Positions 1-10,311 are shown, counted from the first letter of the stretch. The stretch is 54,189 nucleotides of DNA from a bacterium (GCA_021779915.1 JAJXZR010000011.1:1-54189); one strand, 5' to 3'. Made by a program: numbers and translations. The notes: generated from the letters alone by a model not told the origin.

Positions 1-11
1 ATTGTGTGTTT

Positions 12-83
12 GCGGGAGTAGTTCAGTGGTAGAACGCCACCTTGCCAAGGTGGAGGTCGCGGGTTCAAGTCCCGTCTCCCGCT
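12..83 (+). tRNA. tRNA-Gly (anticodon GCC)
   Basis: Cloverleaf: acceptor GCGGGAG/CTCCCGC, anticodon loop in CTTGCCAAG, T-arm GGGTTCAAGTCCC; CCA not encoded. Confidence 0.95.
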
Positions 84-246
84 CAGAAAATTAAAAATTA
101 AAAATGCAAAATTAAAAATTTAGGAGTCGCCAAAGGCGACATTTATTTAATCGCTTGTCGCCTCCGGCGACACTTTAATTTTGCATTTTGCATTTTTAAT
201 TTTAAATTTTCTAATGCCTTTGTCTTCTCAAAACCAAGATTCGCCT

Positions 247-1239
247 ATGATTTCTGAGCTTCGCCAGGATATAGTTACCGGCGATTGGGTAGTTATTGCC
301 AAGGCCAGAGCACAAAAACCGGAATCTTTCAAAAAGGAAGAAGAGGCTTCTTCTAAGTTTTCTACATCCGAATGTGTTTTTTGTCATCCAGAGGAAACTG
401 GACAAAAAAAGGATACTTTAATTTACTACCGAGATGACGGGGAATGGAGCCTCCGGGTTTTTCCCAACAAATTTCCAGCTTTCGAAAGACAATCAAATAC
501 TGTTCGACACTGGACGGAAGGTCCTTATTTCGGAATGGAGGGCGTGGGTTATCATGAGGTAATCGTCACAAGAAGCCACCAACGAACTTATGGAGAAATG
601 ACTGTTGAAGAAGTTGCTGAACTCGTCGACGCTTTTCGCACTCGTTATCTTGATTTAATGAAGAGAAAAAGCGTGAAATACATAATGATTATCCATAATC
701 ATGGCAAAAATGCAGGTGCTTCTCAGCCACACCCTCATTGCCAACTTTTTGCCATACCCGTCATTTCACCGGGGATAGAACTCGAACTTAAAGGGACGGA
801 AAATTATTATAAATCCAACAAGGAGTGCGCTTTTTGCACAATGGTAAATTGGGAGCTAAAAGAGAAAAAGAGAGTTGTCTTTGAAAATGATTCTTTTATA
901 GTTATCACTCCCTTTGCTTCCCGCAGCGCTTTTGAATTATGGATTATCCCCAAAAAACACAGCCCCTATTTTGAAAGGATCACCCAGAGAGAAGAATGGG
1001 ATTTTGGTGAAGCCATCCAAAAAGCAATGAAAAAATTATTTTTAGGGCTGAACGATCCCGCTATTAATTTTTATCTTCACACTTCACCCTGCGACGGTCG
1101 TGATTATGACCATTACCATTGGCATTTAGAAATTTTGCCCCGCACCTCGATCTGGGCCGGATTCGAGATGGCAACTGGAGTAGAAGTCAGCACAATCCTG
1201 CCAGAAGAAGCAGCAAGATTTTTAAAAAAACAAAACTAA
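247..1239 (+). CDS. galT: Galactose-1-phosphate uridylyltransferase (GalT, HIT superfamily)
   Basis: MISELRQDIVTGDWVVIAKARAQKP N-terminus, CxxC zinc residues (CVFC), active-site HPHCQ (ASQPHPHCQLFAIP). The listed ORF start at 181 is probably too far upstream. Confidence 0.88.
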   Translation: MISELRQDIVTGDWVVIAKARAQKPESFKKEEEASSKFSTSECVFCHPEETGQKKDTLIYYRDDGEWSLRVFPNKFPAFERQSNTVRHWTEGPYFGMEGVGYHEVIVTRSHQRTYGEMTVEEVAELVDAFRTRYLDLMKRKSVKYIMIIHNHGKNAGASQPHPHCQLFAIPVISPGIELELKGTENYYKSNKECAFCTMVNWELKEKKRVVFENDSFIVITPFASRSAFELWIIPKKHSPYFERITQREEWDFGEAIQKAMKKLFLGLNDPAINFYLHTSPCDGRDYDHYHWHLEILPRTSIWAGFEMATGVEVSTILPEEAARFLKKQN

Positions 1240-1248
1240 ACAATATTC

Positions 1249-1395
1249 GTGTCGTCCCGGGCTTGATCCGGGATCCAGAAAATAAAATTAGACTATTAAA
1301 ATATTTTTATCGATTTTATTAAAAATCAAACTAAAATAACATTTTGTTAGTTTAATAAAGTTCTCCTGGATCCCGTGTCAAGCCCGGGACGACAC
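1249..1395. repeat. Inverted pair of GTGTCGTCCCGGGCTTGATCCGGGATCCAG-type palindromic repeats
   Basis: GTGTCGTCCCGGGCTTGATCCGGGATCCAG near 1249 and its near reverse complement CTGGATCCCGTGTCAAGCCCGGGACGACAC ending near 1395; related units occur elsewhere in the window. Confidence 0.85.
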
Positions 1396-1422
1396 ATTTT
1401 TTAACTTTATAAACTTATTTTT

Positions 1423-1902
1423 ATGTACCATTTTTTCACCGCTCTCCCCCCTGAAATAAAAACTTTTCTCCTTTCTATGACCCCAGTTGGAGAACTTCGC
1501 CTTTCTATACCATGGTCAATAAATTATTATGATTTTTCTCCTTTTAAGGCTTTTTTAATCTCTTTTATCGGAAATAATTTTATAAATTTATTTCTTTTTT
1601 ATTTGGCTCTTCCAATTGCCAATTGGCTAGAAAAACAACCTTTTTTCTTAGGAAAATTTGTCGCTTGGGCGAGAGAACATCTAAAAAAGAAAGGGGAGAA
1701 ATATTTGGAAAAGTGGGGAAGTTGGGCAATTTTTATTATTTGCTCGATCCCTCTCCCTGGTTTTGGGGGTTGGACTGGCGCAGGAGTTGCCGCCTTCCTA
1801 GGAATTCACCCAAAAAAAGCTATTCCAGCTTTGATTGGAGGAACGTTTATTTCTGGAATAATTGTTCTTTTAAGCACCCTGGGGCTTTCAAGTATTTTTT
1901 AG
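1423..1902 (+). CDS. Small multi-drug export family membrane protein
   Basis: LSMTPVGELRLSIPWSI..., PLPGFGGWTGAGVAAFLGI resemble the COG2426/Sm_multidrug_ex family; several hydrophobic helices. Confidence 0.7.
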   Translation: MYHFFTALPPEIKTFLLSMTPVGELRLSIPWSINYYDFSPFKAFLISFIGNNFINLFLFYLALPIANWLEKQPFFLGKFVAWAREHLKKKGEKYLEKWGSWAIFIICSIPLPGFGGWTGAGVAAFLGIHPKKAIPALIGGTFISGIIVLLSTLGLSSIF

Positions 1903-2017
1903 ATTATTGGGAAAACAAAAATGACTTGTATTGAAACTGTTTTTTAATAAGGAGAGTTTTACTGAACCTAAAATTTCCAATTTAACTTAAATGTTAAATT
2001 GGATTGAAAATTTTTAT

Positions 2018-3841
2018 CTACGTCCCCCCTTTTTTCTTTTTCTTTTTACTGTCTTTAGGAGATTTTTCATCTCCGGGGTGAGGGTATTTGGAAGGAGAGT
2101 CATATTTACTTAAAAAGTTTTTCTGAAACATTAAGTTGTTGTTTTTATCATAAACCTTTTGAATCCATTCCGCTTTCAACGAACCATCCGGCTTTTTATC
2201 AAAAGTTGTTGGTCCCTCTAATTCCACTTTTCTTTGGTCTGAATTACCAAAAAAATCAAAATATAAATTATTGCCCTCCATTCTGGTTTGAAGAAGTATT
2301 GGTCCGGGAGTATTGTTAACAAATTTCAAATCTGGTTTGGGAATATAAACAGTCGCATCTGTTCCTTGGGGAGAATAATATTGAACTGGATAAGCATGGT
2401 TTTGTCTTTCTGTAACTTGTAAGCCGGCTTTAACAGCACCCCTAAAGCAAGTGGAAGAAACTTGACACATCCCCCCTCCATATTCCGGGATTGTCTTATC
2501 CACTTTAATAACAAGTTCTGGTAAATACCCAGTATCCTTGTCTACTGGTCCAAGGGTTGTAATAAATGAAAATTCCGCACCCTTATCAATTACCACACCA
2601 TTAAACTTGCTGGCTCCTACTGCAATATTATGTCTTCTGTTAGTTGGCGACCCAACGAAATTTGAATCTCCCGTTGCCAGCAGAGCGCCTATTCCTAATT
2701 CTTTAATTTTTCCAATAGAAACATCGGCTGGTTTTTCTTGAACTGGCAGATTTATAAAATAATTATTATTTTTTAGAGCATCGATAATCATGTCAATTGA
2801 TTTTTCCATATCAATTGTAATTTCCGGACTAGAGGGTTTTATTTCTTTAATCTCACCGTTTTCCAACGCCAAAATTCCATTTTCCGGTTTTTGATATATT
2901 AAGCTTTCCACCTCTCCCTTTAAAAAAGCTTCGACCGCACTTCGGTTTATATCAAAAGTTAAAACGTACTTTTTTTTGTATTCGGAGAAATCTTGGCTGG
3001 CTAAAATTAGATTAGAAAGATCTTTTACGTCTTCACTTTGGTTTCCAAACATCAAATCTTCTTGACTTTGATTTTTTTGAATTTCAATCCAGGAGAGAAT
3101 TATCGGCTTAGGTAAATTAAAATTATAGTTTTTTACCTTGAACGAGAACGGGTAATCAAACATTTTTTTCAAATCGCCTTTCATACTCTCTGCTTGAACA
3201 GTAGAAATATCGGGGTCAATTTTTACTAGATTGATTTTAATTGGGTCACTACTCCATTTTTTTAAATTCTCTAAGACCTCCGCAACAAAAAACATACCAT
3301 CGACTCCAATTCCGTTTTTAGATGGGCTAATGATGATATTCTCATTTTCAAACTTAAATTTAGCTTCCTCAGCAGGATAAAGGATTATTTTGAATTTATT
3401 TTTCAGAACTTCGTTTAGCTTTGTAACATCAAAAGAGTAGTACACCGGCACCTTGAATCCTAGGAACAAATCCCCCCACCATTTGAAAGAATGATTGAAT
3501 AGGGAATTGTTTGGTCCAGTAGTTGTCTTTAGATTTGCGAAAGTTCTTTCTTCATCAAGATAGAAACCAATTTCAGACAAACTTGACTGATAAGATTTCC
3601 CTTCATAAATCAAACTTATCGGCTTATTTTGATAATTCTTACATTCTTCACTAATTTTTTCTTTTGCATTTTCAATATTGCCCCTTAAAATCGTATTTCC
3701 AATGTAAACCCTGGGATTTATCCTGTTTTTTCCCCAAAAATAGGGGAGTGTGACAAATAAAAAAGCCCCTCCAATAAAGATGAGTAACAGAATAAAGCCC
3801 GCTTTTTTTATTCCCATTCCCGACTCTTGACTAAAAATCAT
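2018..3841 (-). CDS. VanW family protein with putative peptidoglycan-binding N-terminal domain
   Basis: N-terminal TM helix; C-terminal FNGVVIDKGAEFSFITTLGPVDKDTGYLPELVI...GGGMCQVSSTCFRGAVKAGL...RQNHAYPVQYY is a clear VanW signature. Confidence 0.88.
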   Translation of the reverse strand: MIFSQESGMGIKKAGFILLLIFIGGAFLFVTLPYFWGKNRINPRVYIGNTILRGNIENAKEKISEECKNYQNKPISLIYEGKSYQSSLSEIGFYLDEERTFANLKTTTGPNNSLFNHSFKWWGDLFLGFKVPVYYSFDVTKLNEVLKNKFKIILYPAEEAKFKFENENIIISPSKNGIGVDGMFFVAEVLENLKKWSSDPIKINLVKIDPDISTVQAESMKGDLKKMFDYPFSFKVKNYNFNLPKPIILSWIEIQKNQSQEDLMFGNQSEDVKDLSNLILASQDFSEYKKKYVLTFDINRSAVEAFLKGEVESLIYQKPENGILALENGEIKEIKPSSPEITIDMEKSIDMIIDALKNNNYFINLPVQEKPADVSIGKIKELGIGALLATGDSNFVGSPTNRRHNIAVGASKFNGVVIDKGAEFSFITTLGPVDKDTGYLPELVIKVDKTIPEYGGGMCQVSSTCFRGAVKAGLQVTERQNHAYPVQYYSPQGTDATVYIPKPDLKFVNNTPGPILLQTRMEGNNLYFDFFGNSDQRKVELEGPTTFDKKPDGSLKAEWIQKVYDKNNNLMFQKNFLSKYDSPSKYPHPGDEKSPKDSKKKKKKGGT

Positions 3842-4052
3842 TTATTAATATAAATATTTTTAATATTATTAATCCCCCTATAAATTTATAAATAGGCATT
3901 ATTAATGTCAAGTTACTGTTTTATTAACCAATAAATTTCATCAAATTGCTTTTAGAACCTAAAATACGTTCCTTTTTAGTTTGACTAAGTACTTTTTCTA
4001 AGTTAAAGAAATAATACTTGGTTTATATGAATTTTACTATTTAATTTTCCTC

Positions 4053-4253
4053 ATGGCAGTCCCAAAACAGAAGCAATCTAAGAGCCGAAGCAGAAAAAGA
4101 CGATCGCATCAAAGTCTAAAGGTGGCTGGCTTAGTCAAATGTACTCATTGCAACAAAGAAAAGAAGGCTCATGTCGTTTGCCCTTATTGTGGTTTTTATA
4201 AAGAAAAAGAAGTTATTAATACTCTTTTAAAACTTGAGAAGAAAAAGAAATAG
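4053..4253 (+). CDS. rpmF: 50S ribosomal protein L32
   Basis: MAVPKQKQSKSRSRKRRSHQ... with zinc-ribbon CTHC...CPYCGFY. Confidence 0.93.
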   Translation: MAVPKQKQSKSRSRKRRSHQSLKVAGLVKCTHCNKEKKAHVVCPYCGFYKEKEVINTLLKLEKKKK

Positions 4254-4313
4254 TTTAAATGATTTTTACTCGTTACTTGTAACTTGCTACTTGCAACTTT
4301 AATATATAGACAA

Positions 4314-4751
4314 ATGTCAAGAAGAAGGGGTCGATTTATTGCTTTTCAGTGCCTATTTGAAAACGATTTTCAGCAATTTAAGAAAAATAAATTGCCTGAG
4401 GATGATATTTTGGAAAGAAATATTGAAGAGTTCGGCGGTGAAGACCAGAGAGAATTCGCCACTACTCTTTTTCTTGAAACTAAAAAAAATCAAAAAATAA
4501 TCGATTCGATGATTGAAAAGGCCGCCCCTGAATGGCCTATTTCTCAAATAAATTTAATAAATAGAAACGTTCTTCGACTTGGAATTTACGAACTTCTTTT
4601 CGGAAACTCCAAGGCCGTTCCTCCTAAAGTGGTTATCAACGAAGCGATCGAAATTGCAAAAACCTTCGGCAGTGATTCCTCTGGTCGCTTCGTAAACGGG
4701 GTTCTTGGCACAATTTTTCGGGAAATGAAAACGTTGGAAGAGGAAAAATAA
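4314..4751 (+). CDS. nusB: Transcription antitermination factor NusB
   Basis: [16 protein letters not shown]..., [11 protein letters not shown]...[30 protein letters not shown]. Confidence 0.92.
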   Translation: MSRRRGRFIAFQCLFENDFQQFKKNKLPEDDILERNIEEFGGEDQREFATTLFLETKKNQKIIDSMIEKAAPEWPISQINLINRNVLRLGIYELLFGNSKAVPPKVVINEAIEIAKTFGSDSSGRFVNGVLGTIFREMKTLEEEK

Positions 4752-4769
4752 TTTGAAATTTTCAATTTT

Positions 4770-4925
4770 TCTCCCCTTCAGATGAAGGAGAATTTTCTTC
4801 AACAGAGGGAAATTCCCCCGGAGGGGGGAGGGGTTCTGATGTCAAATGTTGTTAATCAACTTTTATCGCTTCGCGTTCAAACCCTCCGCCCTACGGGCAC
4901 CTCCCTTCATCTGAAGGGAGGAAAA
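4770..4925. repeat. Dispersed palindromic intergenic repeat
   Basis: CTCCCCTTCAGATGAAGGAG ... CTCCCTTCATCTGAAGGGAG inverted pair enclosing CCTCCGCCCTACGGGCAC. Confidence 0.6.
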
Positions 4926-4972
4926 TATAGCATCGCTTTTTTCCATTAAGCTTAAATTTCAAATTATTTCCC

Positions 4973-6118
4973 ATGTCTCGTTTCGACTCTTTTCTAAAAA
5001 ATAACATTTCTCTTTTTTTAAAAAACTCTCTTTTTTTCCCACAAAGAGAGAAAGAAAAATTGCTCTCGCTTCCACGAAGTTTTTGGCAGAAACAGATTGG
5101 ACGGGGGAGAGTAATTTACCAGGGTAAAAGGCTAAAATCGGGAACTAAAATAAATTTTCAAGATATTTCTAAAATATCTATAGATTGGAAAAAGATAAAA
5201 AGGGATTTTTATTTTACTAAAAATCTAAATAAAGTTTCCTACCCTGCATCCCTCCATATCTTAAAAAACGAGAAAGATTTTTTGGTTATAAACAAACCAG
5301 CCGGATTGTCAGTCCACCAATCAGAAAAAATTAATTTAGCAAAAGAAAAGTCAGTGACCTTGGTAGAGATAATCAACTCGAAAGGACTGCTTGATAAAAA
5401 TTTTGACGATCCGAGGGCGGGTATCGTCCATAGGCTCGACAAAAGGACTAGCGGCCTGCTAATTATTGCTAAAAACAGTACTTTTCAAAAGGAAATTAAA
5501 AAAAAGTTTAAGAGCAGAGAGGTTAAAAAAAAATACCTCGCTCTCGTTCGAGGAAATTTCCCTTATAAAAACTTTTACATCCACGGATTAATAGGCAAAA
5601 AACAAAGCAACCCAAAAATACAAGGGATGGAAAATTTGGTTTTAAAGGAAGGTAGTCTTGGGAATATATCTTCTTTTTGGAAAAATTATTGCCTAGACGC
5701 CAAAAACATCTCTCAGCCTAATAAATCGGGAATAATAAATCCCAAAACTTCTCTTGGTCTAGGCATGGTTGTTTTTTCGGGGAAGATAAATGAAATAGAA
5801 AGTTATTTACGCGAAAACAATAAATCATTTTCTGGCATCTTTGGTGGTTGGAAAGATATTTTAGAAAACTCTAAAAACAGTGCCGGCAAGCTTAATGAAC
5901 AATATTCTTTGCTGAAAATGTTCCCTTTATCCGGAAGAACTCATCAAATAAGAGTACACTTGTCTAAAGCCGGATTCTCGATTGTGGGAGATGATACTTA
6001 TGGGGGCTTTCTAGGGAATGACCTGCCTTGCCATTTTCTTCATGCTTTTAATCTTCATTGGGAAGACAATAAAAACCGAGCTATAGAATTGATCGCGAAT
6101 AAAGTGTTTTTGTTTTAA
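4973..6118 (+). CDS. RluA family pseudouridine synthase
   Basis: PAGLSVHQ, GIVHRLDKRTSGLLIIAK, PLSGRTHQIRVHL motifs; N-terminal S4-like segment; about 80 aa unusual insert before the final motif. Confidence 0.85.
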   Translation: MSRFDSFLKNNISLFLKNSLFFPQREKEKLLSLPRSFWQKQIGRGRVIYQGKRLKSGTKINFQDISKISIDWKKIKRDFYFTKNLNKVSYPASLHILKNEKDFLVINKPAGLSVHQSEKINLAKEKSVTLVEIINSKGLLDKNFDDPRAGIVHRLDKRTSGLLIIAKNSTFQKEIKKKFKSREVKKKYLALVRGNFPYKNFYIHGLIGKKQSNPKIQGMENLVLKEGSLGNISSFWKNYCLDAKNISQPNKSGIINPKTSLGLGMVVFSGKINEIESYLRENNKSFSGIFGGWKDILENSKNSAGKLNEQYSLLKMFPLSGRTHQIRVHLSKAGFSIVGDDTYGGFLGNDLPCHFLHAFNLHWEDNKNRAIELIANKVFLF

Positions 6119-6195
6119 ATTTTGTCTTTAAATTATTTTGTGATAAAGTTCCAATTGGTAAAATATTAAGTAGCTAATAGTTATTTTCTTTTGTT

Positions 6196-6810
6196 ATGCA
6201 AACCCACAAAAAACAGTCTTTTTTTAAGAGGTTAATTGGGATAGAAGGAGAGGATATGCAGATGCAAAACGACAATATGGGATATTTTGGAAATGAAGGA
6301 ATGATGGCTCAGGAAGAATACAACACATCTCCTCAAATTCAAAGCTATGGGGGAGAAAATGTTATAAATCCTTCTTATGCCAGCCCAACCGAACAAACTG
6401 GAACGCCCGTTCAAATGGAAACGAAGGTAGCGGGATTACAAAACAGCAACGATGGAGATGCCAACTGGGTGGCCGATCAAGAAGGGCAATTAACCATCGA
6501 CGTTTACCAGACTGATTCTGATATTGTTATCAAGTCAACGATTGCTGGTGTTAGACCGGAAGATCTAGACATTCAAATTAACAATGACATGGTCACTATC
6601 AGAGGGGAGAGAAGAAAAGAAGAAGAGACCAGGGAAGAAGACTACTACTACCAAGAATGTTATTGGGGAGCTTTCTCTCGTTCTATTATTTTGCCTGTTG
6701 ACATACAAGCCAACAAAGCTGAGGCTATAATGAAAAATGGGATATTAACAATCAGGCTTCCTAAGGCTGAAACTGCCAAAGCCAGAAAAATTCAAGTTAG
6801 AGGATATTAG
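6196..6810 (+). CDS. Hsp20/alpha-crystallin family small heat shock protein
   Basis: GQLTIDVYQTDSDIVIKSTIAGVRPEDLDIQINNDMVTIRGERR...FSRSIILPVDIQANKAEAIMKNGILTIRLPKA; long Q/N-rich N-terminal extension. Confidence 0.92.
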   Translation: MQTHKKQSFFKRLIGIEGEDMQMQNDNMGYFGNEGMMAQEEYNTSPQIQSYGGENVINPSYASPTEQTGTPVQMETKVAGLQNSNDGDANWVADQEGQLTIDVYQTDSDIVIKSTIAGVRPEDLDIQINNDMVTIRGERRKEEETREEDYYYQECYWGAFSRSIILPVDIQANKAEAIMKNGILTIRLPKAETAKARKIQVRGY

Positions 6811-6859
6811 AAAAAATCTTGTTTTTAACAATTTTTTAAAATTTTTTGAGCTTTTTTCT

Positions 6860-7837
6860 ATGGAAATAAAGAAAAATATTCCTCTTTCTTCTTATACTTC
6901 TTTTAAAACTGGGGGACAGGCTCGATTTTTTTGTGAAGTTAAAACAAAAGAAGATCTTTTAACATTGTTTCGTTGGGTAAAAAAAGAAAAAATTAATTTT
7001 TTCTTTTTAGGTGGCGGAAGTAACCTGTTAATTAGCGACTCTGGTTTTAACGGACTGATTATAAAAGTATCTGGTAATAAAATTATTTGGAAAGATAACT
7101 TCTCTTGGATTTCTGCAGGAACAACTATTTTTAAACTTATCTCAGAGGCAAAAAAAGCAGACTTAGGTGGTATTGAGTGGGCTTTTGGGGTTCCGGCCAC
7201 GGTAGGTGGTGGGGCTAGAAACAATATGGGGGCTTTTGGTTTTGAATTATCTCAGTTTATTTCTGAAATTGAGGTTTTTGATTTAAAAAAAGCAACTTTC
7301 TTTAATTTAAAAAACCAAGATTGCCAATATTCCTACCGTAATAGTATTTTTCAACAAAAGCCTGAATGGCTTATTTGGCGGGTAAAGATAAAATTATTAC
7401 CCTCTAAAAGAGAAGTTATAGAAAAAAATATTTTAAAATATTTTTTTCTTAGAAAAGAGAAACAGCCTCTAGAGTTTCCTTCGGCCGGAAGTTTTTTTAA
7501 AAACCCACCAATTAGCCTTTTAGATAAAAAGATAAAAGAAAGTTTAATTGATGATTTTGTTAATACTAAGATAAATAACAAGGAGGATAAAGAAAAAATT
7601 AGAGAAAAAGTTTATCGTAACGGAAGTTTGCCGGCAGGTTATTTTATAGAAAAGGTGGGTTTAAAAGGAAAAATCATTGGAGGAGCGAAAATTTCTTTAA
7701 AGCACGCCAATTTTATTATTAATTTTAACAAAGCAAAAACCGAAGATATAATAATCCTTGCCAGCATTATAAAGCAAAAAGTAAGAACCACATTTCACAT
7801 TCAATTAAAAGAAGAAGTAGAATATGTCGGCTTCTAA
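6860..7837 (+). CDS. murB: UDP-N-acetylmuramate dehydrogenase
   Basis: SYTSFKTGGQARFF, FFLGGGSNLLISD, GVPATVGGGARNNMGAFG, SAGSFFKNP, LPAGYFIEKVGLKG. Confidence 0.93.
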   Translation: MEIKKNIPLSSYTSFKTGGQARFFCEVKTKEDLLTLFRWVKKEKINFFFLGGGSNLLISDSGFNGLIIKVSGNKIIWKDNFSWISAGTTIFKLISEAKKADLGGIEWAFGVPATVGGGARNNMGAFGFELSQFISEIEVFDLKKATFFNLKNQDCQYSYRNSIFQQKPEWLIWRVKIKLLPSKREVIEKNILKYFFLRKEKQPLEFPSAGSFFKNPPISLLDKKIKESLIDDFVNTKINNKEDKEKIREKVYRNGSLPAGYFIEKVGLKGKIIGGAKISLKHANFIINFNKAKTEDIIILASIIKQKVRTTFHIQLKEEVEYVGF

Positions 7838-7874
7838 ATCAAATATTATCTCCTAAATTTTTTAAATTAAATCT

Positions 7875-8090
7875 ATGGATTTTTGGTGTAACCAGCAATA
7901 CCGAGAGAATTTTATGATTTTTTTAATTGCAATTGCGTTATGGAGTATCCCTTGGAAAGCTTTGGCGCTCTGGAAATCTGCAAGAAATTCTCAAAAATGG
8001 TGGTTTATCGCTTTTATGCTTATAAACACAGTTGGTTTTTTAGAAATATTTTATATAATAATTTTACCCAAAATTAAGAAAAAAGATTAA
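7875..8090 (+). CDS. Small membrane protein, DUF5652-like
   Basis: LIAIALWSIPWKALALWKSARNSQKWWFIAFMLINTVGFLEIFYI: two-helix family common in Patescibacteria. Confidence 0.65.
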   Translation: MDFWCNQQYRENFMIFLIAIALWSIPWKALALWKSARNSQKWWFIAFMLINTVGFLEIFYIIILPKIKKKD

Positions 8091-8123
8091 TTTCGATTTT
8101 ATAATACTCTTTTCTTTTTTATA

Positions 8124-9002
8124 ATGTATCGCAAAAAATTTTTTCTTTTTATATTAGCATTTGTAACTATATCGCTTTTTTATTTTTATAAATCGCCTTT
8201 TTTTCCTAAAAATTTCTCTGATCTGGGAGAGATTTTTTCTTTTTTAAAAGAAGAAGTAGGGGAGAAAACAGAAATTATTACCCCTATTAATCAAAACACT
8301 TCTTTTAATAAAGAGTCTTTTTATAAAGAAACTATTCCACAAAACCAAAATATTAATCAGAGTTCTCAAAATACTAATTCTAATGAAAATGAAAAAATTA
8401 TTTTAAAAGAGATTATAATTCCAAAACAAATTAATCACTATCTTCCTTTTACTTCTCAAGCGCCCCTGGGAGAATGGGATAGTTTACACGAGGAGGCTTG
8501 TGAAGAAGCTTCTCTTCTAATGGCTCACTATTTTATCAAAGGAGATAAATTAATCCTCTCAAGAGAAGCAGAAGATGATTTACAAAAATTGATTTATTTT
8601 ACAAAAGAAGTTTACCCTAAAAAAGAAGATATAAATATAAATGAATTAAAAGAAGTAGCTAAACAATATTATAAATATGATAATTTTGAAATAATAACAA
8701 ATCCGACTATTTTTAAAATTGAAGAAGTTTTATCTAATAATTCAATTATTATAGCGCCTATGGCTGGGAGAATACTTAATAATCCTTATTTTAAAAATCC
8801 CGGTCCTCTTTACCATATGCTAATTATTAGTGGATTTGATAAAGAAAAAAATATTTTTATTACTCAAGATCCAGGAACTAAACGAGGAAAAGATTTTACC
8901 TATTCAGTAGATACACTTATGGATGCACTACATGATTTTCCAGGAAAAAAAGAACAAATAAATAAAGGTGAAAAGAAAATATTAGTTATCCCAAAAAGTT
9001 AG
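8124..9002 (+). CDS. C39-like (papain-like) cysteine peptidase domain protein, membrane anchored
   Basis: N-terminal TM; VPFTSQAP-like LPFTSQAPLGEWDSLHEEACEEASLLMAHYF and YHMLIISGFDKEKNIFITQDPGT. Confidence 0.75.
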   Translation: MYRKKFFLFILAFVTISLFYFYKSPFFPKNFSDLGEIFSFLKEEVGEKTEIITPINQNTSFNKESFYKETIPQNQNINQSSQNTNSNENEKIILKEIIIPKQINHYLPFTSQAPLGEWDSLHEEACEEASLLMAHYFIKGDKLILSREAEDDLQKLIYFTKEVYPKKEDININELKEVAKQYYKYDNFEIITNPTIFKIEEVLSNNSIIIAPMAGRILNNPYFKNPGPLYHMLIISGFDKEKNIFITQDPGTKRGKDFTYSVDTLMDALHDFPGKKEQINKGEKKILVIPKS

Positions 9003-9248
9003 TCCTTTATAATTTTATAAAATATTATTGTTATTATTAGTCTTGTAGAATTAGGGGAAAACAGAATAAAACCTTTTAAATAAAAGAAAAATAAAATATT
9101 TAGACTGAGTAAAAAAGTGTTGAAAAAATATGGAAAACAGTTTATAGAAAATCAAGTATTAGAACGGCGTTTGTTTAAAATAATGAATAATACTAATTAA
9201 AAACAAACTAATTTTTTTAAATTAAAAAACAATTTATTGAGTTGTTTT

Positions 9249-10217
9249 TTAATTTTTTATAGAGATTTTCTTATAGGTTTCCACAACTTTTCCAGGCACC
9301 TCAAAACCAGAAGCTAATTTATGTCCGCCACCCCCAAGAAACCTAGATAAATGGCTAACATCAATCTTTTTATATTCATGACTACGAAAACTTCCTTTTA
9401 TAAGATTGTTTTCTTCAAAAAGAAGTAATGAGAATATTGAGTCACTACACATATTTAGGAGGTTTACTAGACCACTAATATCTGAAGCTGAAATATTTTT
9501 TTTAGCGAGCTCTAATCCTTTAACAGTATTAAAGATAAATTTAAGCTCTGGATTAAATTTTGAATCAGAAATTTTTTCACCTAAGTAGTTTAAAACTCTC
9601 ACATTTTTCCCTTTAAAAGCATTTAGTGTAACATTTTTAAACAAAACCCCCATTTTTAATAAATCGCGAGTTTTTTTTAGGAGTTGGGGGGTGGTGTTAG
9701 AATGGAAGAATCCTCCGCTGTCAGTGTAAATTCCAAGGAGCAGATAATAGGCGGTTTCTTTAGAGAAAAATTTTTCTTCTTTCTTTAATAAATCATAGAT
9801 TATTTCACAAGTGGCGGTGGCTTTAGGATTAATATAGTAGTAAATATTTTTAGGATACTCGATTTTCCCGCCTTTTTTTAAATGATGATCGATAATAAAA
9901 GTTTCTGGTAACTCTTCTAAATTAGAAGGTATAGGAATACCAGTTCTTTTAGGGTTGCTTGTGTCGACAATAATTATTAAATCATATTGATTGTAATGAG
10001 TTTCTTTTGTAATCAAAGATTCCTCCTCTAATTTTAAATTACAACTGGTTTTTCCAGAAAAGAAAATAGAAGGAGTCTTTCCTTTTTCTAAAATAATATT
10101 CCTAATTGCCATAAGAGAACCAATAGCGTCTCCATCCGGGTTAGTATGTGTGAGAATTAAAATTCTCTCTTTTAATTTAATTTGTTCTTCTAGAAATGCA
10201 AAGGTAAAATTGTGCAT
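9249..10217 (-). CDS. DHH family phosphoesterase (NrnA-like)
   Basis: ILTHTNPDGDAIGSLMA, IIVDTSNPKR, FIIDHHLK, TDSGGF, SGFEVPG; C-terminal GGGGHKLASGF. Confidence 0.88.
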   Translation of the reverse strand: MHNFTFAFLEEQIKLKERILILTHTNPDGDAIGSLMAIRNIILEKGKTPSIFFSGKTSCNLKLEEESLITKETHYNQYDLIIIVDTSNPKRTGIPIPSNLEELPETFIIDHHLKKGGKIEYPKNIYYYINPKATATCEIIYDLLKKEEKFFSKETAYYLLLGIYTDSGGFFHSNTTPQLLKKTRDLLKMGVLFKNVTLNAFKGKNVRVLNYLGEKISDSKFNPELKFIFNTVKGLELAKKNISASDISGLVNLLNMCSDSIFSLLLFEENNLIKGSFRSHEYKKIDVSHLSRFLGGGGHKLASGFEVPGKVVETYKKISIKN

Positions 10218-10311
10218 GGAGTGTTTGGAAATAAGGAGGTAATAGATTATATTCCACTTAACTAGGAAACAATAATCTATTCATAAAAAAAGAAATAAGC
10301 AAGTAAATTTT

